In this document: positions 1 through 9,752 of the stretch, piece after piece | How positions within the stretch are numbered: the first letter of the stretch is position 1 | How the letters are laid out: each line of letters starts with the position of its first letter | Source: Pseudochelatococcus contaminans | Lineage (GTDB): Bacteria > Pseudomonadota > Alphaproteobacteria > Rhizobiales > Beijerinckiaceae | Reading direction: 5' to 3' | Assembly: GCF_014195635.1 (NCBI RefSeq) | Contig: NZ_JACICC010000002.1 | Coordinates: 248,001 to 312,000 of the forward strand | DNA: 64,000 nt | Notes under the pieces: model-generated | Seen by the model: the letters and a program-made list of their open reading frames with translations, nothing else | Databases searched by the model: none | Told to the model about the DNA's origin: nothing | Made by a program: the position numbers and the translations under genes

Positions 1-2352
1 CGACACGCCGACGAGCGCGAGCGGAATCTGCGCACCCGCAGGCACGTTCATCTCGGCTCGCACCGAGCGGACTTCCGACACCAGCGCGACCACCCAGCCG
101 ATTTCCGCCTGCGCCTCGGCATCGCCGGCAACCGTGGGCACCGGCCACGGCGCAAGAGTCAGCAACGTTTCACGCGCCGGACCCTGCTCACCCTTGATCG
201 CCCACAGTTCTTCCGTGAGGAATGGCATGAACGGATGCAGCAACCGGGCGGCCTCGTCGATCAGCCACGCGATGGTTGCGCGGGTTTCGTCCTTCGCGGA
301 ACCGTCCTCGCCCTGCAACACCGGCTTGGCCAGTTCCAGATACCAGTCGCAGAACACGTTCCAGACGAATCGGTAGGCCGCGCCCGCCGCCTCGTTGAAG
401 CGGAAATCCTCCAGCGCCGCCGTGATATCGCGCACCGTTTGCGACACCTCGGCCACGGCCCAGCGATTGAGCGTTTCCTTCACGCCCGCGGGATCGAACC
501 CGGCCACACGCACGCAGCCGTTCATTTCGGCGAAGCGGGCGGCGTTCCACAGCTTGGTGGCGAAGTTGCGATAACCTTCCACGCGCTGGGTGGAGAGCTT
601 GATGTCCCGGCCCTGTGCTGCCATGGCCGCCAGCGTAAAGCGCAGCGCATCGGCACCGTAGCGGTCGATCAGCTCGATGGGGTCGATGACGTTGCCCTTG
701 GACTTCGACATCTTCGCGCCGCGCTCGTCCCGCACCAGTGCGTGGATGTAGACGTTGCGGAACGGCACCTCGTCCATCACGTGCAGGCCCATCATCATCA
801 TGCGAGCGACCCAGAAGAAGATGATGTCGAAGCCGGTTACAAGCGTGCTGGTGGGGTAATAGCGCTTCAATTCCGGCGTATCATCCGGCCAGCCCAGCGT
901 CGAGAACGGCCACAGGCCAGAGGAAAACCACGTATCCAGCACGTCCTCATCACGCGTCAGCGTGACGTCATCGGCGCCGTAATGGCGCACGGCCTCGGCG
1001 CGGGCGTCTTCCTCGTTCTCCGCCACGAAAACGTGCCCGTCCGGCCCGTACCATGCCGGGATCTGATGGCCCCACCAGAGCTGGCGCGAGATGCACCACG
1101 GCTCGATGTTCTCCAGCCAGTCGAAGTAGGTCTTTTCCCAGTTTTTCGGGATGAACACCGTGTCACCGTCACGCACGACCTTCAGCGCCCGATCAGCCAG
1201 CGGCTTGACGTTGACGTACCACTGATCCGTCAGCCACGGCTCGATCACGACGCCGGAACGGTCGCCGTGCGGCACAACATGGGTGTGCGGTTCAATCGCC
1301 TCGACCAGCTCGCGCTCTTCCAGCAGAGCGACGATGGCCTTGCGCGCCTTGGCGCGGTCCTGCCCTTCCAGCGCCAGCACGGCGTCGAGATCGGGACCGG
1401 GCGTGGCCCCGCGCAGGAAATCCTCGTTGCCGGCAATCGTGACCTGTGCCTCGGAGCCGAGCACGTTGATCAGCGGCAGGTTATGCCGCTTGCCGACCTC
1501 GAAGTCGTTGAAGTCATGCGCGGGGGTGATCTTCACCGCGCCGGTGCCCTTTTCGGGGTCGGAGTAAGTGTCGGCCACAATCGGGATGCGCCGGCCCACG
1601 AGCGGCAGCAGAACGTGCTTGCCGACGAGATCGCGATAGCGCTCATCCTCCGGGTGCACCGCCACGGCGACATCGCCCAGCATGGTTTCGGGACGCGTCG
1701 TCGCCACGACGATGAAACGGCCGGGCTCATCCGCCACCGGATAGCGCAGATGCCACAGGTTGCCCTTCATCTCGATCTGCTCGACCTCGATATCCGAGAT
1801 CGCGGTCTGGAAACGCGGGTCCCAATTGACGAGGCGCTTGTCGCGATAGATCAGCCCGTCCTTATGGAAGCGCACGAAGATGCGGCGCACGGCGCGCGAC
1901 AGGCCCTCATCCATGGTGAAGCGCTCGCGCGACCAGTCGCAGGATGCACCCAGGCGACGCAGCTGGTTGCCGATGACGCCGCCCGATTCGGCTTTCCACT
2001 CCCACACCCGCCGGACGAATTCCTCACGGCCGAGTTCGCGCCTGCCCGGCTGCTGGCGCTCGGCAAGCTGTCGTTCCACCACCATCTGCGTGGCGATGCC
2101 GGCATGGTCCATGCCGGGCTGCCAGAGCACATCCTTGCCGCGCATGCGCTCGAATCGCGACAGGATATCCTGCAACGTATTGTTGAGCGCGTGGCCCATG
2201 TGCAGCGAGCCGGTGACGTTGGGCGGCGGAATGACGATGGAATATGGCTCGGCATCCTTGCGCTCGGGCCGGCCGGCGCGGAACGCCTGTGCATCTTCCC
2301 ATGCTTTTGAAATACGGGCCTCGACGGCGGCGGGCTCGAAGGTCTTTTCCAT
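1..2352 (-). CDS. valS: Valine--tRNA ligase, 3' end outside window
   Basis: Cytosolic class I aminoacyl-tRNA synthetase that charges tRNA-Val and edits misactivated threonine. The visible part is 784 codons from the ATG at 2352 to base 1. The family is usually about 900-950 residues, so the anticodon-binding end and coiled-coil tail are only partly present. The HIGH-type motif is HMGH at residues 51-54, preceded by PPPNVTGSL. The KMSKS motif lies at residues 547-551 (bases 700-714), before the helical anticodon-binding region. WWGHQIPAW and [10 protein letters not shown] are also typical of ValS. The start [14 protein letters not shown] is chosen because it gives the normal short leader before the catalytic core. 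bcp lies 156 bases upstream on the same strand. A 691-codon open frame on the opposite strand is a high-GC shadow of this gene. Confidence 0.97.
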   Translation of the reverse strand, partial: MEKTFEPAAVEARISKAWEDAQAFRAGRPERKDAEPYSIVIPPPNVTGSLHMGHALNNTLQDILSRFERMRGKDVLWQPGMDHAGIATQMVVERQLAERQQPGRRELGREEFVRRVWEWKAESGGVIGNQLRRLGASCDWSRERFTMDEGLSRAVRRIFVRFHKDGLIYRDKRLVNWDPRFQTAISDIEVEQIEMKGNLWHLRYPVADEPGRFIVVATTRPETMLGDVAVAVHPEDERYRDLVGKHVLLPLVGRRIPIVADTYSDPEKGTGAVKITPAHDFNDFEVGKRHNLPLINVLGSEAQVTIAGNEDFLRGATPGPDLDAVLALEGQDRAKARKAIVALLEERELVEAIEPHTHVVPHGDRSGVVIEPWLTDQWYVNVKPLADRALKVVRDGDTVFIPKNWEKTYFDWLENIEPWCISRQLWWGHQIPAWYGPDGHVFVAENEEDARAEAVRHYGADDVTLTRDEDVLDTWFSSGLWPFSTLGWPDDTPELKRYYPTSTLVTGFDIIFFWVARMMMMGLHVMDEVPFRNVYIHALVRDERGAKMSKSKGNVIDPIELIDRYGADALRFTLAAMAAQGRDIKLSTQRVEGYRNFATKLWNAARFAEMNGCVRVAGFDPAGVKETLNRWAVAEVSQTVRDITAALEDFRFNEAAGAAYRFVWNVFCDWYLELAKPVLQGEDGSAKDETRATIAWLIDEAARLLHPFMPFLTEELWAIKGEQGPARETLLTLAPWPVPTVAGDAEAQAEIGWVVALVSEVRSVRAEMNVPAGAQIPLALVGVS

Positions 2353-2508
2353 CGCACTCAACGTCAATACTCAACTGTTGTGGCGCGCGACGCGCCCGGA
2401 GAATGGCAGCACGACCGCACCGGCGGCCCGGGCGGTTGCAGCAAGATCAAGGTGCAGATGAAGCGGAGCCGGCCGCCGCTGTCAAGGCGAACGGCTTCCG
2501 CTCAACAT

Positions 2509-2973
2509 TCAGAGCGCCTGCGCGGCCTTCAGCACGGCCTCGGCATGGCCGGGAACCTTCACCTTGCGCCAGATCTGCGCGATCCGGCCCTCGGCATCGA
2601 TGAGGAAGGTGGAGCGGTCGATACCGAAATACTTGCGGCCATACATGCTCTTTTCCACCCACGCGCCATAGGCCTCGACGGTCTGCTTCGTCTCGTCGGA
2701 CGCCAAGGCGATGGCGAGGTCGTGCTTGTCGCGGAACTTGTCGTGACTGGCGGCGCTGTCGGCAGACAGGCCGATGATGACCGTATTCGCTTCCTCGAAT
2801 GCATCGCGCAGACCGTTGAAGGCAATGGCCTCCTTCGTGCAACCGCTGGTGTCATCCTTGGGATAGAGATACAGCACCACCTTGCGCCCACGCAGCGCAG
2901 ACAGGGAAATGGTCTCTCCGCCGGCACCCGGCAGGGTAAAATCGGGGGCGGCATCGCCTTGTTCGAGGCTCAT
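2509..2973 (-). CDS. bcp: Thioredoxin-dependent peroxiredoxin, Bcp/PrxQ family
   Basis: Thiol peroxidase that reduces hydroperoxides in the cytoplasm at the expense of thioredoxin or a similar thiol. The 154-residue product has the AhpC/TSA fold, with the peroxidatic cysteine in PKDDTSGCTKEA (Cys45). There is no second cysteine five residues later, nor anywhere else in the chain, so this is a one-Cys form that needs an external resolving thiol. The start at 2973 (MSLEQGDAAPDF) is preferred because GGAG sits six bases before it. A start seven codons upstream at 2994 is also open. It lies upstream of valS on the same strand and is divergent from the AsmA-like gene. Confidence 0.95.
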   Translation of the reverse strand: MSLEQGDAAPDFTLPGAGGETISLSALRGRKVVLYLYPKDDTSGCTKEAIAFNGLRDAFEEANTVIIGLSADSAASHDKFRDKHDLAIALASDETKQTVEAYGAWVEKSMYGRKYFGIDRSTFLIDAEGRIAQIWRKVKVPGHAEAVLKAAQAL

Positions 2974-3387
2974 CTCAGACTCCATTCGATTCAAGTCGGT
3001 ATGTTCCAGAGGCCAGAGGCTCCGGACATGCGAGATTCCGGGTCCGCCGGAACATTCGCCGGGAAAGGACCGTTCGCTCCCCGTGATGCCGCTTTCACGG
3101 CATTATATTCCGGTGACAACATAATGCGGCCACAACGGTATAGAAGCGAATACGGCAGAGCATCCACCCGGCTCCGGGCGGATGCGACAGAACGGCAGTG
3201 TGCACGGGTTTTTGTGTGGGCAAAAGACGATTTTTAGCCCACATCATCATCCTCGACATGCGACAACGTTACACTATGCTTGGTTGAAACGGAATGGCGG
3301 CGCCATTTCCGGGGAGGGTTCCAGCGTGCCTGACAGATTATCACGAGGTCGGCAAACCAGTGCTCCCGGCCTGCAGCGGTCAGGCGG
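2974..3387. other. Intergenic region between divergent genes, with a hairpin
   Basis: About 410 bases between bcp (minus) and the AsmA-like gene (plus), expected to carry both promoters. I see no credible gene. At 3160-3185 there is a near-perfect inverted repeat (GCATCC and CCCGG arms closing on CT, with one A-C mismatch). It has no T-tract, so it is not an obvious intrinsic terminator. Confidence 0.5.
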
Positions 3388-6300
3388 ATGACAGGATTTC
3401 GACTTTTTCGCCGAAACCGCCGCAGACAGGCCAGACGGGGCGGCGTGGTGCAACGTGCAACGGCCCAGATGCTTCGCGGCGGGCTTCTTGTTGCGCTCAT
3501 ATTGATCCTGTGCGTTGGCGCCGTCATCGTTCGCCTCTCGTTCGGCTCGCTTTCAGCGGAAGCGCTGGCGGAGCCTATTTCCCGCGCGCTCAACGAACGC
3601 CTCGCCCCCGGCTGGAGCGCGCGCATCGCCAGTACCGGCGTTGCATTGTCCGCCTATGGCCCGGCGTTGCTGGCGGAAGGCATCGAGATCCGGCAACCTG
3701 ACGGCACCGTATTCCTGAGCGCGCGCGAGGGCGAGATCGCCATCGATCCGTGGCAGCTGATGTTCGGCGCCGTCGACGTTACCGCCATCGCCTTTTCAGG
3801 CATCGACGCCCGCCTCAGCATCATGCCCGACGGCACGGTTCACACCGAATCGACACCCACCCTCAGCGCCCCTGCAATTCCCGAACGCGACACGCCGCCG
3901 CCAAGCACGATACAGGCGCATCCGAAAAGCGGAGACGCCTTCGATTCCGCCATCGTCGGCATGGTCGATATACTGTCCGACGAATCGGGGCTTGCTCGCG
4001 CGCTCGACAGCATTTCCCTGTCCGACGCGCGCATCACCATCGCAGGCAGCAGTGGCGAGGACCGGATTCACTTTTCGGAAGTGAAGGCCGACGTATCGCG
4101 CAAATCGGCCGACACGCTGGATATGACGATGGCCGCTCGCAGCCCGACCGGCGTGTGGACGGCAAAAGGCGGTATCACCGGCATCGTCACGGGCGACCGC
4201 GTTCTCGAATTTGCGCTGGAGGGGGCTTCCCTCGGCGATATCCTGCTGCTGGCCAACGCCGAAAACGGTCCCGTCGCCGGAGATCTCGTCTTTTCGGGCC
4301 GGGCGCGGGCGGCCGTTTCGGCGCAGAACCGGCTTACGGCGCTGGAAGGCTCAATCGAATCGGCCCCCGGCACGCTGATCTATCATGACAAGGACCAACC
4401 GCCGCTGCACGTTTCCGCCTTCCAGCTGGAAGTCAATCGCGAAGCCGCAAGCGGGGATCTGCTGATTCCCAAGTTATCTCTTGCGATCAGCGGGGCGAAG
4501 TTCGATCTGGACGGGCGCGTGCAATTCGGGGGCGTTGAAACGCCGTGGCGCCTGCTTCTCTCCGGTAAGGATGCCGTGCTTCCCCCCCTGAGCGAAACCG
4601 AGCAGCCGCTGATCATCGACAATCTCTCCGTCGATGTCGCCGGCAAACACGATGGCCGCGTACACATCGAGCGTATCGCCGCATCCGGCGCGGGTTTCGG
4701 CGTTGCATTGAACGGCGACCTCGGCGGCGCGGATAACCCCGGCGGCATCCGCCTCGGCGTGCAGACCGCGCGTTCCGATGCCAGGGCAATTCTGCGGTTC
4801 TGGCCACAGTTCGTCACACCCGAGCCGCGCCTCTATCTCATCGAGAATCTGAAAGCCGGCCTGCTTGAAAATCTGAATGTCGCTGTCAGCCTGTCGAAAG
4901 CGCAACTCGAAGCCTCACGCCGCCGCGAACCTCTGGCCCATGAGGTGGCCCGCACGCAATTTTCCGCCACCGACGTCACATTGCAGGCCGCGCCTGGGTT
5001 TCCAGCGCTGGAAGATGCAACAGTGAGCGGCATCGTGACCGGGGCAAGCGCCAAGGTTTCCGTGCCCTCGGCGCAGGCGGAGATCGTACCGGGGCAGATT
5101 CTCGAACTGTCAGATGGTAGCATGACCATGGAACGTCTGACCGCCCCCATCGTGGCCGCCATCGACTTTCGCATACGCGGCGAGGCCACGACGCTCGTGC
5201 GTCTTCTGGAGCGGGAAGCACTGCGGCCGATTTTCGACCTCGACATTCCAGCGAACAGCGTTCAGGGGGCCGTGGATCTAAGGGTCGATGTTTCGCTGCC
5301 GCTCATCAAGGATCTGAAACCGGATCAGGTCGCCACCCGCGTAACGGGCGCGCTTCAGAAACTCAGTATCAGCATCGGCAAGGAAAAACTCACGAATGGC
5401 GAGCTGGCGCTGACCGCCAACGACAACGACCTGACGATCAACGGCACAGGACAGATCGCCGGTTTGCCAGCGACGATCGATGTAAACCAGCCCCTGCGGC
5501 GCGGACATGACAACGACAGGCGCGCCGGCCGCGCAATTGTCACGCTGACTCTCGACGACGCCGCGCGCAAGGCCCAGGGTATCGATCTTGGAAACCGGCT
5601 GCGCGGCCCCATCGCTGTGCGGGTCGACACGCCTTTCGGCACCGGCGCCGCCAACGGCAGCTTACCGATGAAGGTCGACGCCGACCTGACGCGCGCGCGG
5701 ATTGATAACCTTCTCCCCGGCTGGTCCAAGCCGGCGGGCAAATCCGGCAGCCTCACTTTTACCCTCGTGGAACAGAACGGTTTCAACTTGTCCGACATCG
5801 TGCTGGATGCAGGGGCCACAGCACGAGGCAGCGCGCGGCTGGAACCTGGCGGCAGTCTCAAGAGCGCCGCGCTGACTGGCGTGCGGCTATCGCCGAACGA
5901 TGATCTGTCCGTTGACGTCACTGCAAATGGCAACGGGTATCGCATCGGCGCGCGCGGTAATCTGCTCGACGCCCGCCCGTTCCTCAAGGATATCAGCGGC
6001 GGCCTCACCGGCGGCGAGAGTGGCGGCGCAGGCGGCAGCCTGCCCGATATCGACCTCGATCTCGCCGTCAACATTCTGGCTGGCTTCAACGGCGAAACGC
6101 TGTCGAAATCGGCGCTGACGCTGAAAACACGCAAGGGCAGCATCAGTGCGCTCAACTTGAAGGGCAGTTTCAGCGGCGCGGCACTGGAAGCCAGCATGAA
6201 TGGCGGAAATGGCGACATTTCGATGCGTACCGCCAATGCCGGCGCCATGTTGCGCTTCGCGAACCTCTACGCGCGGCTCGCGGGCGGCAATCTTCAGGCT

Positions 6301-6798
6301 CATATGACGAAGGACGCCGGCCAGCTGCTGATGCACAACTTCGCCATCCTCAACGAGCCGACCATGGAGCATCTGCTGACGGAAAGCCCGCGCAAGCTGC
6401 CTGTCGACCCCGGCAATGTCGCCTTTACCAAGCTGCGGATAGCGTTTACCCGCGCACCCGGCCGCATATACATTCAGGAGGGCGTGACCTGGGGGCCGAG
6501 CGTCGGCATCACGTTTGAAGGTAACATTAACCTCCAGCGCGAGACGCTCGACCTCTCGGGAACATATGTGCCCGCCTATGCACTCAACAATGTGTTCAGC
6601 CAGGTGCCGTTGCTCGGGCCACTGCTGGGCGGCGGTCAATACGGCGGTCTGTTCGCGGTCAATTTCCGCGCGCAGGGGGCAATCGCCTCACCCAGTGTCA
6701 CCGTTAACCCGCTGTCGGCTATCGCCCCCGGCATATTCCGCAAGTTTTTCGACCTCGGCCGCGCCGATAGCAAGCCGACCGCAACGGGCGCGAATTGA
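3388..6798 (+). CDS. Giant AsmA-like / DUF3971 envelope protein (YhdP-like)
   Basis: A 1136-residue protein of the AsmA/DUF3971 type, related in layout to YhdP. These are bridge-like proteins anchored in the inner membrane and implicated in phospholipid transport to the outer membrane. A very basic N-terminus (residues 6-18) precedes one membrane segment at about residues 31-49 (GLLVALILILCVGAVIV). The rest is a long beta-rich periplasmic body full of alternating hydrophobic strands and Gly/Asp turns. The C-terminal part carries typical DUF3971/AsmA_2 features (NINLQRETLDLSGTYVPAY, then PLLGPLLGGGQYGGLFAVNF). Alphaproteobacteria commonly carry one such gene close to bcp. The lipid-transport role is inferred from the family and was not read from the sequence. 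Confidence 0.85.
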   Translation: MTGFRLFRRNRRRQARRGGVVQRATAQMLRGGLLVALILILCVGAVIVRLSFGSLSAEALAEPISRALNERLAPGWSARIASTGVALSAYGPALLAEGIEIRQPDGTVFLSAREGEIAIDPWQLMFGAVDVTAIAFSGIDARLSIMPDGTVHTESTPTLSAPAIPERDTPPPSTIQAHPKSGDAFDSAIVGMVDILSDESGLARALDSISLSDARITIAGSSGEDRIHFSEVKADVSRKSADTLDMTMAARSPTGVWTAKGGITGIVTGDRVLEFALEGASLGDILLLANAENGPVAGDLVFSGRARAAVSAQNRLTALEGSIESAPGTLIYHDKDQPPLHVSAFQLEVNREAASGDLLIPKLSLAISGAKFDLDGRVQFGGVETPWRLLLSGKDAVLPPLSETEQPLIIDNLSVDVAGKHDGRVHIERIAASGAGFGVALNGDLGGADNPGGIRLGVQTARSDARAILRFWPQFVTPEPRLYLIENLKAGLLENLNVAVSLSKAQLEASRRREPLAHEVARTQFSATDVTLQAAPGFPALEDATVSGIVTGASAKVSVPSAQAEIVPGQILELSDGSMTMERLTAPIVAAIDFRIRGEATTLVRLLEREALRPIFDLDIPANSVQGAVDLRVDVSLPLIKDLKPDQVATRVTGALQKLSISIGKEKLTNGELALTANDNDLTINGTGQIAGLPATIDVNQPLRRGHDNDRRAGRAIVTLTLDDAARKAQGIDLGNRLRGPIAVRVDTPFGTGAANGSLPMKVDADLTRARIDNLLPGWSKPAGKSGSLTFTLVEQNGFNLSDIVLDAGATARGSARLEPGGSLKSAALTGVRLSPNDDLSVDVTANGNGYRIGARGNLLDARPFLKDISGGLTGGESGGAGGSLPDIDLDLAVNILAGFNGETLSKSALTLKTRKGSISALNLKGSFSGAALEASMNGGNGDISMRTANAGAMLRFANLYARLAGGNLQAHMTKDAGQLLMHNFAILNEPTMEHLLTESPRKLPVDPGNVAFTKLRIAFTRAPGRIYIQEGVTWGPSVGITFEGNINLQRETLDLSGTYVPAYALNNVFSQVPLLGPLLGGGQYGGLFAVNFRAQGAIASPSVTVNPLSAIAPGIFRKFFDLGRADSKPTATGAN

Positions 6799-6808
6799 GA
6801 CCCTCGGA

Positions 6809-6851
6809 GCATCCTGCGTTCAGGCAGCCTTGCCTGTCGAACGCAGGATGC
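6809..6851. terminator. Long perfect hairpin between convergent genes
   Basis: GCATCCTGCGTTC at 6809-6821 pairs exactly with its complement at 6839-6851. A second 5-bp stem (AGGCA/TGCCT) lies inside. It sits between the 3' ends of the AsmA-like gene and the rnk-like gene, so a shared terminator role is likely, although no T-tract follows. The TGCGTTC/GAACGCA arms match the core of the dispersed palindrome family found elsewhere in the window. Confidence 0.6.
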
Positions 6852-6869
6852 GGAGGTACACACAGCCGC

Positions 6870-7400
6870 TTACGCTGCCGAGGGGCCGGGATCGTCCTCT
6901 CCGGATATGCCTGCGGCCGGGCGTGCGACGGCCCGGGCATCGCGGGCATTGCCGAGATCGATAACGGCACTCCCCTCGCCTTCCGGCTTGACGACGGGAC
7001 TGGCGGCCGGGCCGACAGACAGCACAGTGAGCCGCTGCTGGCGCCCATCCCGCGCCTCGAAGGAAAACGACTGCCCCGCCGACAGCCCGATCAGCGCCGC
7101 GCCGATGGGTGTCAGTATCGAGATACGGCCGGATGAAATATCCGCCTCGCCCGGGTAGACGAGCGTCACGCGACGCCGGTGGCCTTCGTCCGTTTCGAAC
7201 TCAACCTCGGCGTTCATGCGCACGACATCCGCCGGCACCTTCGCCGACTTGACGACGCGGGCGCGATCCATTTCCGCGAGCAATTCCTCTGCAAGCTCGG
7301 GCTGGCGCGCGGCGATCGAATTCGCCAGCGCCGACAGGCGTTCATGCTCTTCATCGCCGATGACGATCTTGGGCAGGGCGATACGACCTGATTTAGTCAT
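6870..7400 (-). CDS. rnk: Rnk-like nucleoside diphosphate kinase regulator (GreA/GreB C-terminal fold)
   Basis: A 176-residue protein with a short helical N-terminal part and a GreA/GreB-type C-terminal FKBP-like domain (VEFETDEGHRRRVTLVYPG, then ISILTPIGAALIGLSAGQSF). Rnk-type proteins bind RNA polymerase near the secondary channel but lack the long coiled coil that gives GreA its cleavage activity. The start at 7400 (MTKSGRIALPKI) has AAGGTG upstream. A longer reading from 7481 adds 27 unlike residues and is disfavoured. The last 40 residues are an extra tail rich in Ala, Pro and Asp that the core domain does not need. It converges with the AsmA-like gene across the 6809-6851 hairpin. Confidence 0.85.
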   Translation of the reverse strand: MTKSGRIALPKIVIGDEEHERLSALANSIAARQPELAEELLAEMDRARVVKSAKVPADVVRMNAEVEFETDEGHRRRVTLVYPGEADISSGRISILTPIGAALIGLSAGQSFSFEARDGRQQRLTVLSVGPAASPVVKPEGEGSAVIDLGNARDARAVARPAAGISGEDDPGPSAA

Positions 7401-8187
7401 GTTGGTCACCTTGTGAGAATAGTCCCTCCCGGAATGCCTGCCGGAAGAGAATTGCCGGATCGTCCGGGCGATGTCGCGCATTGAAGCCGATGTGGCTCCG
7501 TGCTGCTGATAGCGATGACGATCTGTAAAAATTGGGGTTTCAGGCTATCCGGCGCGGGGCCTTTACAGGGGCTGCCCGTCCGCGGGTGGCGATGTCAGTG
7601 CGGGGAGATTAAGCCCCGGCCGGCTGCCACCGGGCAACCCTTGCGGCTGCCATCCTTCCCGGTCGATGTCGCCGGGCTTCGGCAACACACGGCACCGCGA
7701 TCCGGAACGGCGCGTCTTGCGCCTGTCCGGTTTCAGCTTGCGGCAACATGCGCCCGATATGGTTCAAAACAGCCATGAAAGAATGGTCGCCGCAATCACA
7801 TCGTTTGTCAATTCAGGAAAAGAAAACGTGATTCGCAAAGCCAGCCGGCATACTGCGTCATAAGCGCATATCGATAGGTGATGAAAAGCGCTAGGTAGAA
7901 TCGCCTGCGACTGAGAAGGCTTGGGCCATCCGCCAGAAACGTGGCCATATGAAACTGCAAAAGCGAATCGCTATCAGCAGATGACCAACTATTTCGCGTT
8001 ATTTTTGTGAAGACTGCAAGCCGCCACTGGCCGTCGCCTGAGTGGTATCATGGAATGATATCCACGTTACAGAAAGCAACAAGGCTGCATGCCTTTGCTT
8101 ATAATGTTATCCACTCGCGGCCTTGGCCGCGATATTGAATAAACATCACACATGCGTATCGCAACGCATGTATTCCAAAAAATAAAC
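7401..8187. other. Long intergenic region without a convincing gene
   Basis: About 790 bases between rnk and tRNA-Asn. The left half is GC-rich and the right half is visibly richer in A and T. Small open frames exist but have no ribosome-binding site or recognisable product. A perfect palindrome TCGCGGCC-TT-GGCCGCGA lies at 8115-8132. A second inverted repeat, ACATGCGT/ACGCATGT, lies at 8150-8171, downstream of the minus-strand tRNA-Asn, and could help end its transcript. Confidence 0.5.
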
Positions 8188-8263
8188 TGGCTCCTCGAGC
8201 AGGACTCGAACCTGCGACCCAGCGATTAACAGTCGCTTGCTCTACCAACTGAGCTATCGAGGA
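8188..8263 (-). tRNA. tRNA-Asn (anticodon GTT)
   Basis: A 76-base cloverleaf on the minus strand beginning TCCTCGATAGCTCAG and ending with an encoded CCA. The anticodon loop CTGTTAA gives anticodon GTT. The T-arm carries GGTTCGAGTCC, and the acceptor stem TCCTCGA pairs with TCGAGGA. Confidence 0.97.
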
Positions 8264-8508
8264 ACAGTGATCAGGGGGATACAGGATGATGTTTCAGGAT
8301 GCAAGCCGTTTTACGATTTTTTTGCCGGCGATGTTCGGGTGTGGATAACATTCGGGCATTGAGACGCAAACGACAGGATTTCCAGCCATCGAAGGGGCCT
8401 CGTGCCGCTGTTTCCACTGGAGTCAGGCGGATTTCGGCTGCGAAGGCGGTCATATTCATCGAGGCAGTTGCAATCCTGTATCGGGCTTTGCTATGAAGCA
8501 CGCAGTGA

Positions 8509-8582
8509 GGCCTCGTGGCGGAGTGGTTACGCAGAGGACTGCAAATCCTTGCACCCCGGTTCGATTCCGGGCGAGGCCTCCA
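8509..8582 (+). tRNA. tRNA-Cys (anticodon GCA)
   Basis: A 74-base cloverleaf on the plus strand. The acceptor stem GGCCTCG pairs with CGAGGCC, followed by the discriminator base U and an encoded CCA. The anticodon loop ACTGCAAAT gives GCA. U73 is the expected identity element for tRNA-Cys. It lies about 105 bases upstream of pcm on the same strand. Confidence 0.97.
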
Positions 8583-8687
8583 GAATTTCGGCGCATCCGG
8601 CATTTTCCGGCGCAGGCCGGGTGGCTGCAACGGCAAGCGGGTTCGACGACGCAGCAGGCAACGATACGCAGCATAAAGGTCGCCGTC

Positions 8688-9353
8688 ATGTTCGATTTCG
8701 CCAGCGCCCGACGTACGATGGTCGACTGTCAGGTGCGGACATTCGACGTTACCGATAGAGACGTGCTGGCAGCGCTTCTCGACCTGCCGCGCGAGCGCTT
8801 CGTTCCGGAAGACAGGCAGCTTCTTGCTTTCAGCGATCAGCACCTCGTCGTTGGAGAAGACAGGGAGCATGGGCGCTTCCTTCTGGCGCCGCTGATTTTT
8901 GCCCGCCTCATTCAGGCTCTTGAAGTGACGCCGCGCGCCCGCATTCTCGATGTCGGCGCGGCGACCGGATATGGCTCGGCCGTTCTGGCGCATCTGGGCG
9001 CTGCAGTGACTGCGCTCGAGTCGGACGAGGCCGTCGCCGCGAAAGCCCGCCAGTTGGCTGCGGAGTTCGGTGAAGGCCGGATCGAGGTCGTGACCGGCCC
9101 GCTCGCAGATGGCTGGAGCGCAACGGCGCCCTATGATGCGATCGTTATCAACGGCGCTTTCGATGTCATTCCCGACAAGCTCCGGGACCAGCTGGTCGAT
9201 GGCGGCAAAATCGTCGGCATCAGCAGCCATTCCGGCGCGCCCAAGGCCATACTCATCCAGCGTGTCGGCTCATCGTTCAGTACGCGGACATTGTTCGACG
9301 CGCCAGCGCCAGCGCTTGACGCGTTCCGTGCGCCAGCGGATTTCATATTCTGA
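8688..9353 (+). CDS. pcm: Protein-L-isoaspartate O-methyltransferase family protein
   Basis: A 221-residue SAM-dependent methyltransferase of the Pcm family, which repairs isoaspartyl residues in aged proteins. The N-terminal DFASARRTMVDCQVRTFDVTD is typical of the alphaproteobacterial branch. SAM motif I is ILDVGAATGYGSAVL (residues 86-100), and an acidic residue follows in TALESDE. PYDAIVINGAF and the C-terminal strands complete the Rossmann fold. The ATG at 8688 has AAAGGT eight bases upstream. An open reading from 8493 would run through tRNA-Cys and is rejected. In related genomes pcm lies directly before tolC, as here. Whether this divergent branch truly repairs isoaspartate is not shown by the sequence. 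Confidence 0.9.
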   Translation: MFDFASARRTMVDCQVRTFDVTDRDVLAALLDLPRERFVPEDRQLLAFSDQHLVVGEDREHGRFLLAPLIFARLIQALEVTPRARILDVGAATGYGSAVLAHLGAAVTALESDEAVAAKARQLAAEFGEGRIEVVTGPLADGWSATAPYDAIVINGAFDVIPDKLRDQLVDGGKIVGISSHSGAPKAILIQRVGSSFSTRTLFDAPAPALDAFRAPADFIF

Positions 9354-9455
9354 AACAACTCAATACTTGCTTGTGCGATGCCGCACGCAGCAGCCCACTA
9401 TCCGCAATAGCTTTTTCTTTGGCATTTGACATAACCGGCTGCAAAAGAAAGATTA

Positions 9456-9488
9456 TCGCCAGCTTTCAGGAGGCTGGCGATGTTTCAT
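9456..9488 (+). terminator. Candidate terminator after pcm
   Basis: TCGCCAGC at 9456-9463 pairs perfectly with GCTGGCGA at 9473-9480 around a 9-base loop. TGTTTCATTTTTG follows, an interrupted T-tract. Confidence 0.55.
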
Positions 9489-9752
9489 TTTTGCCACACC
9501 CTTTTCCAAACACCGGAACTGAAAGAAAAGCATAGTTTCAGGCTGCTACACGGCAACGTAGAATGCATGCGCTGTTGCATGGGATGGTTTTTTAACTGGA
9601 TTTGAGTACGTGATGACACGCGACGGCAGCATTTGTACGGAAGGTAATCCATCCGCAAAGGACGCCTGCCGGGAGGCGGTTTTTTTATTCGCATCGGCAT
9701 GCTTGGCAGATTGTGCGGCAGTCCGACCAATTTGGAATTCGGGAAGGTGAAC
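9489..9752 (+). other. Intergenic stretch with two further hairpin/T-tract signals; possible small RNA
   Basis: The rest of the 399-base gap between pcm and tolC. At 9566-9593 a short stem CATGC/GCATG is followed by GGATGG and six T. At 9663-9686 the stem CGCCT/AGGCG, with loop GCCGGG, is followed by G and seven T, which is a good intrinsic terminator. A terminator less than 70 bases upstream of the tolC start codon has no protein gene to terminate. It suggests a short independent transcript or a tolC leader that is attenuated. No RNA family was recognised. Confidence 0.4.

Noticed and set aside
235-2310. 691-codon open frame on the plus strand antisense to valS
   Set aside because: Its product is rich in Arg, His and Gln with no recognisable domain, and valS on the other strand is unmistakable. 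High GC content creates such antisense frames.
7500-7863. Small open frames in the rnk to tRNA-Asn gap
   Set aside because: No ribosome-binding site, no family resemblance and composition of non-coding DNA.
8493-8687. Extended N-terminus of Pcm reading through tRNA-Cys
   Set aside because: It would translate the tRNA gene. The ATG at 8688 has a ribosome-binding site and begins the family sequence.
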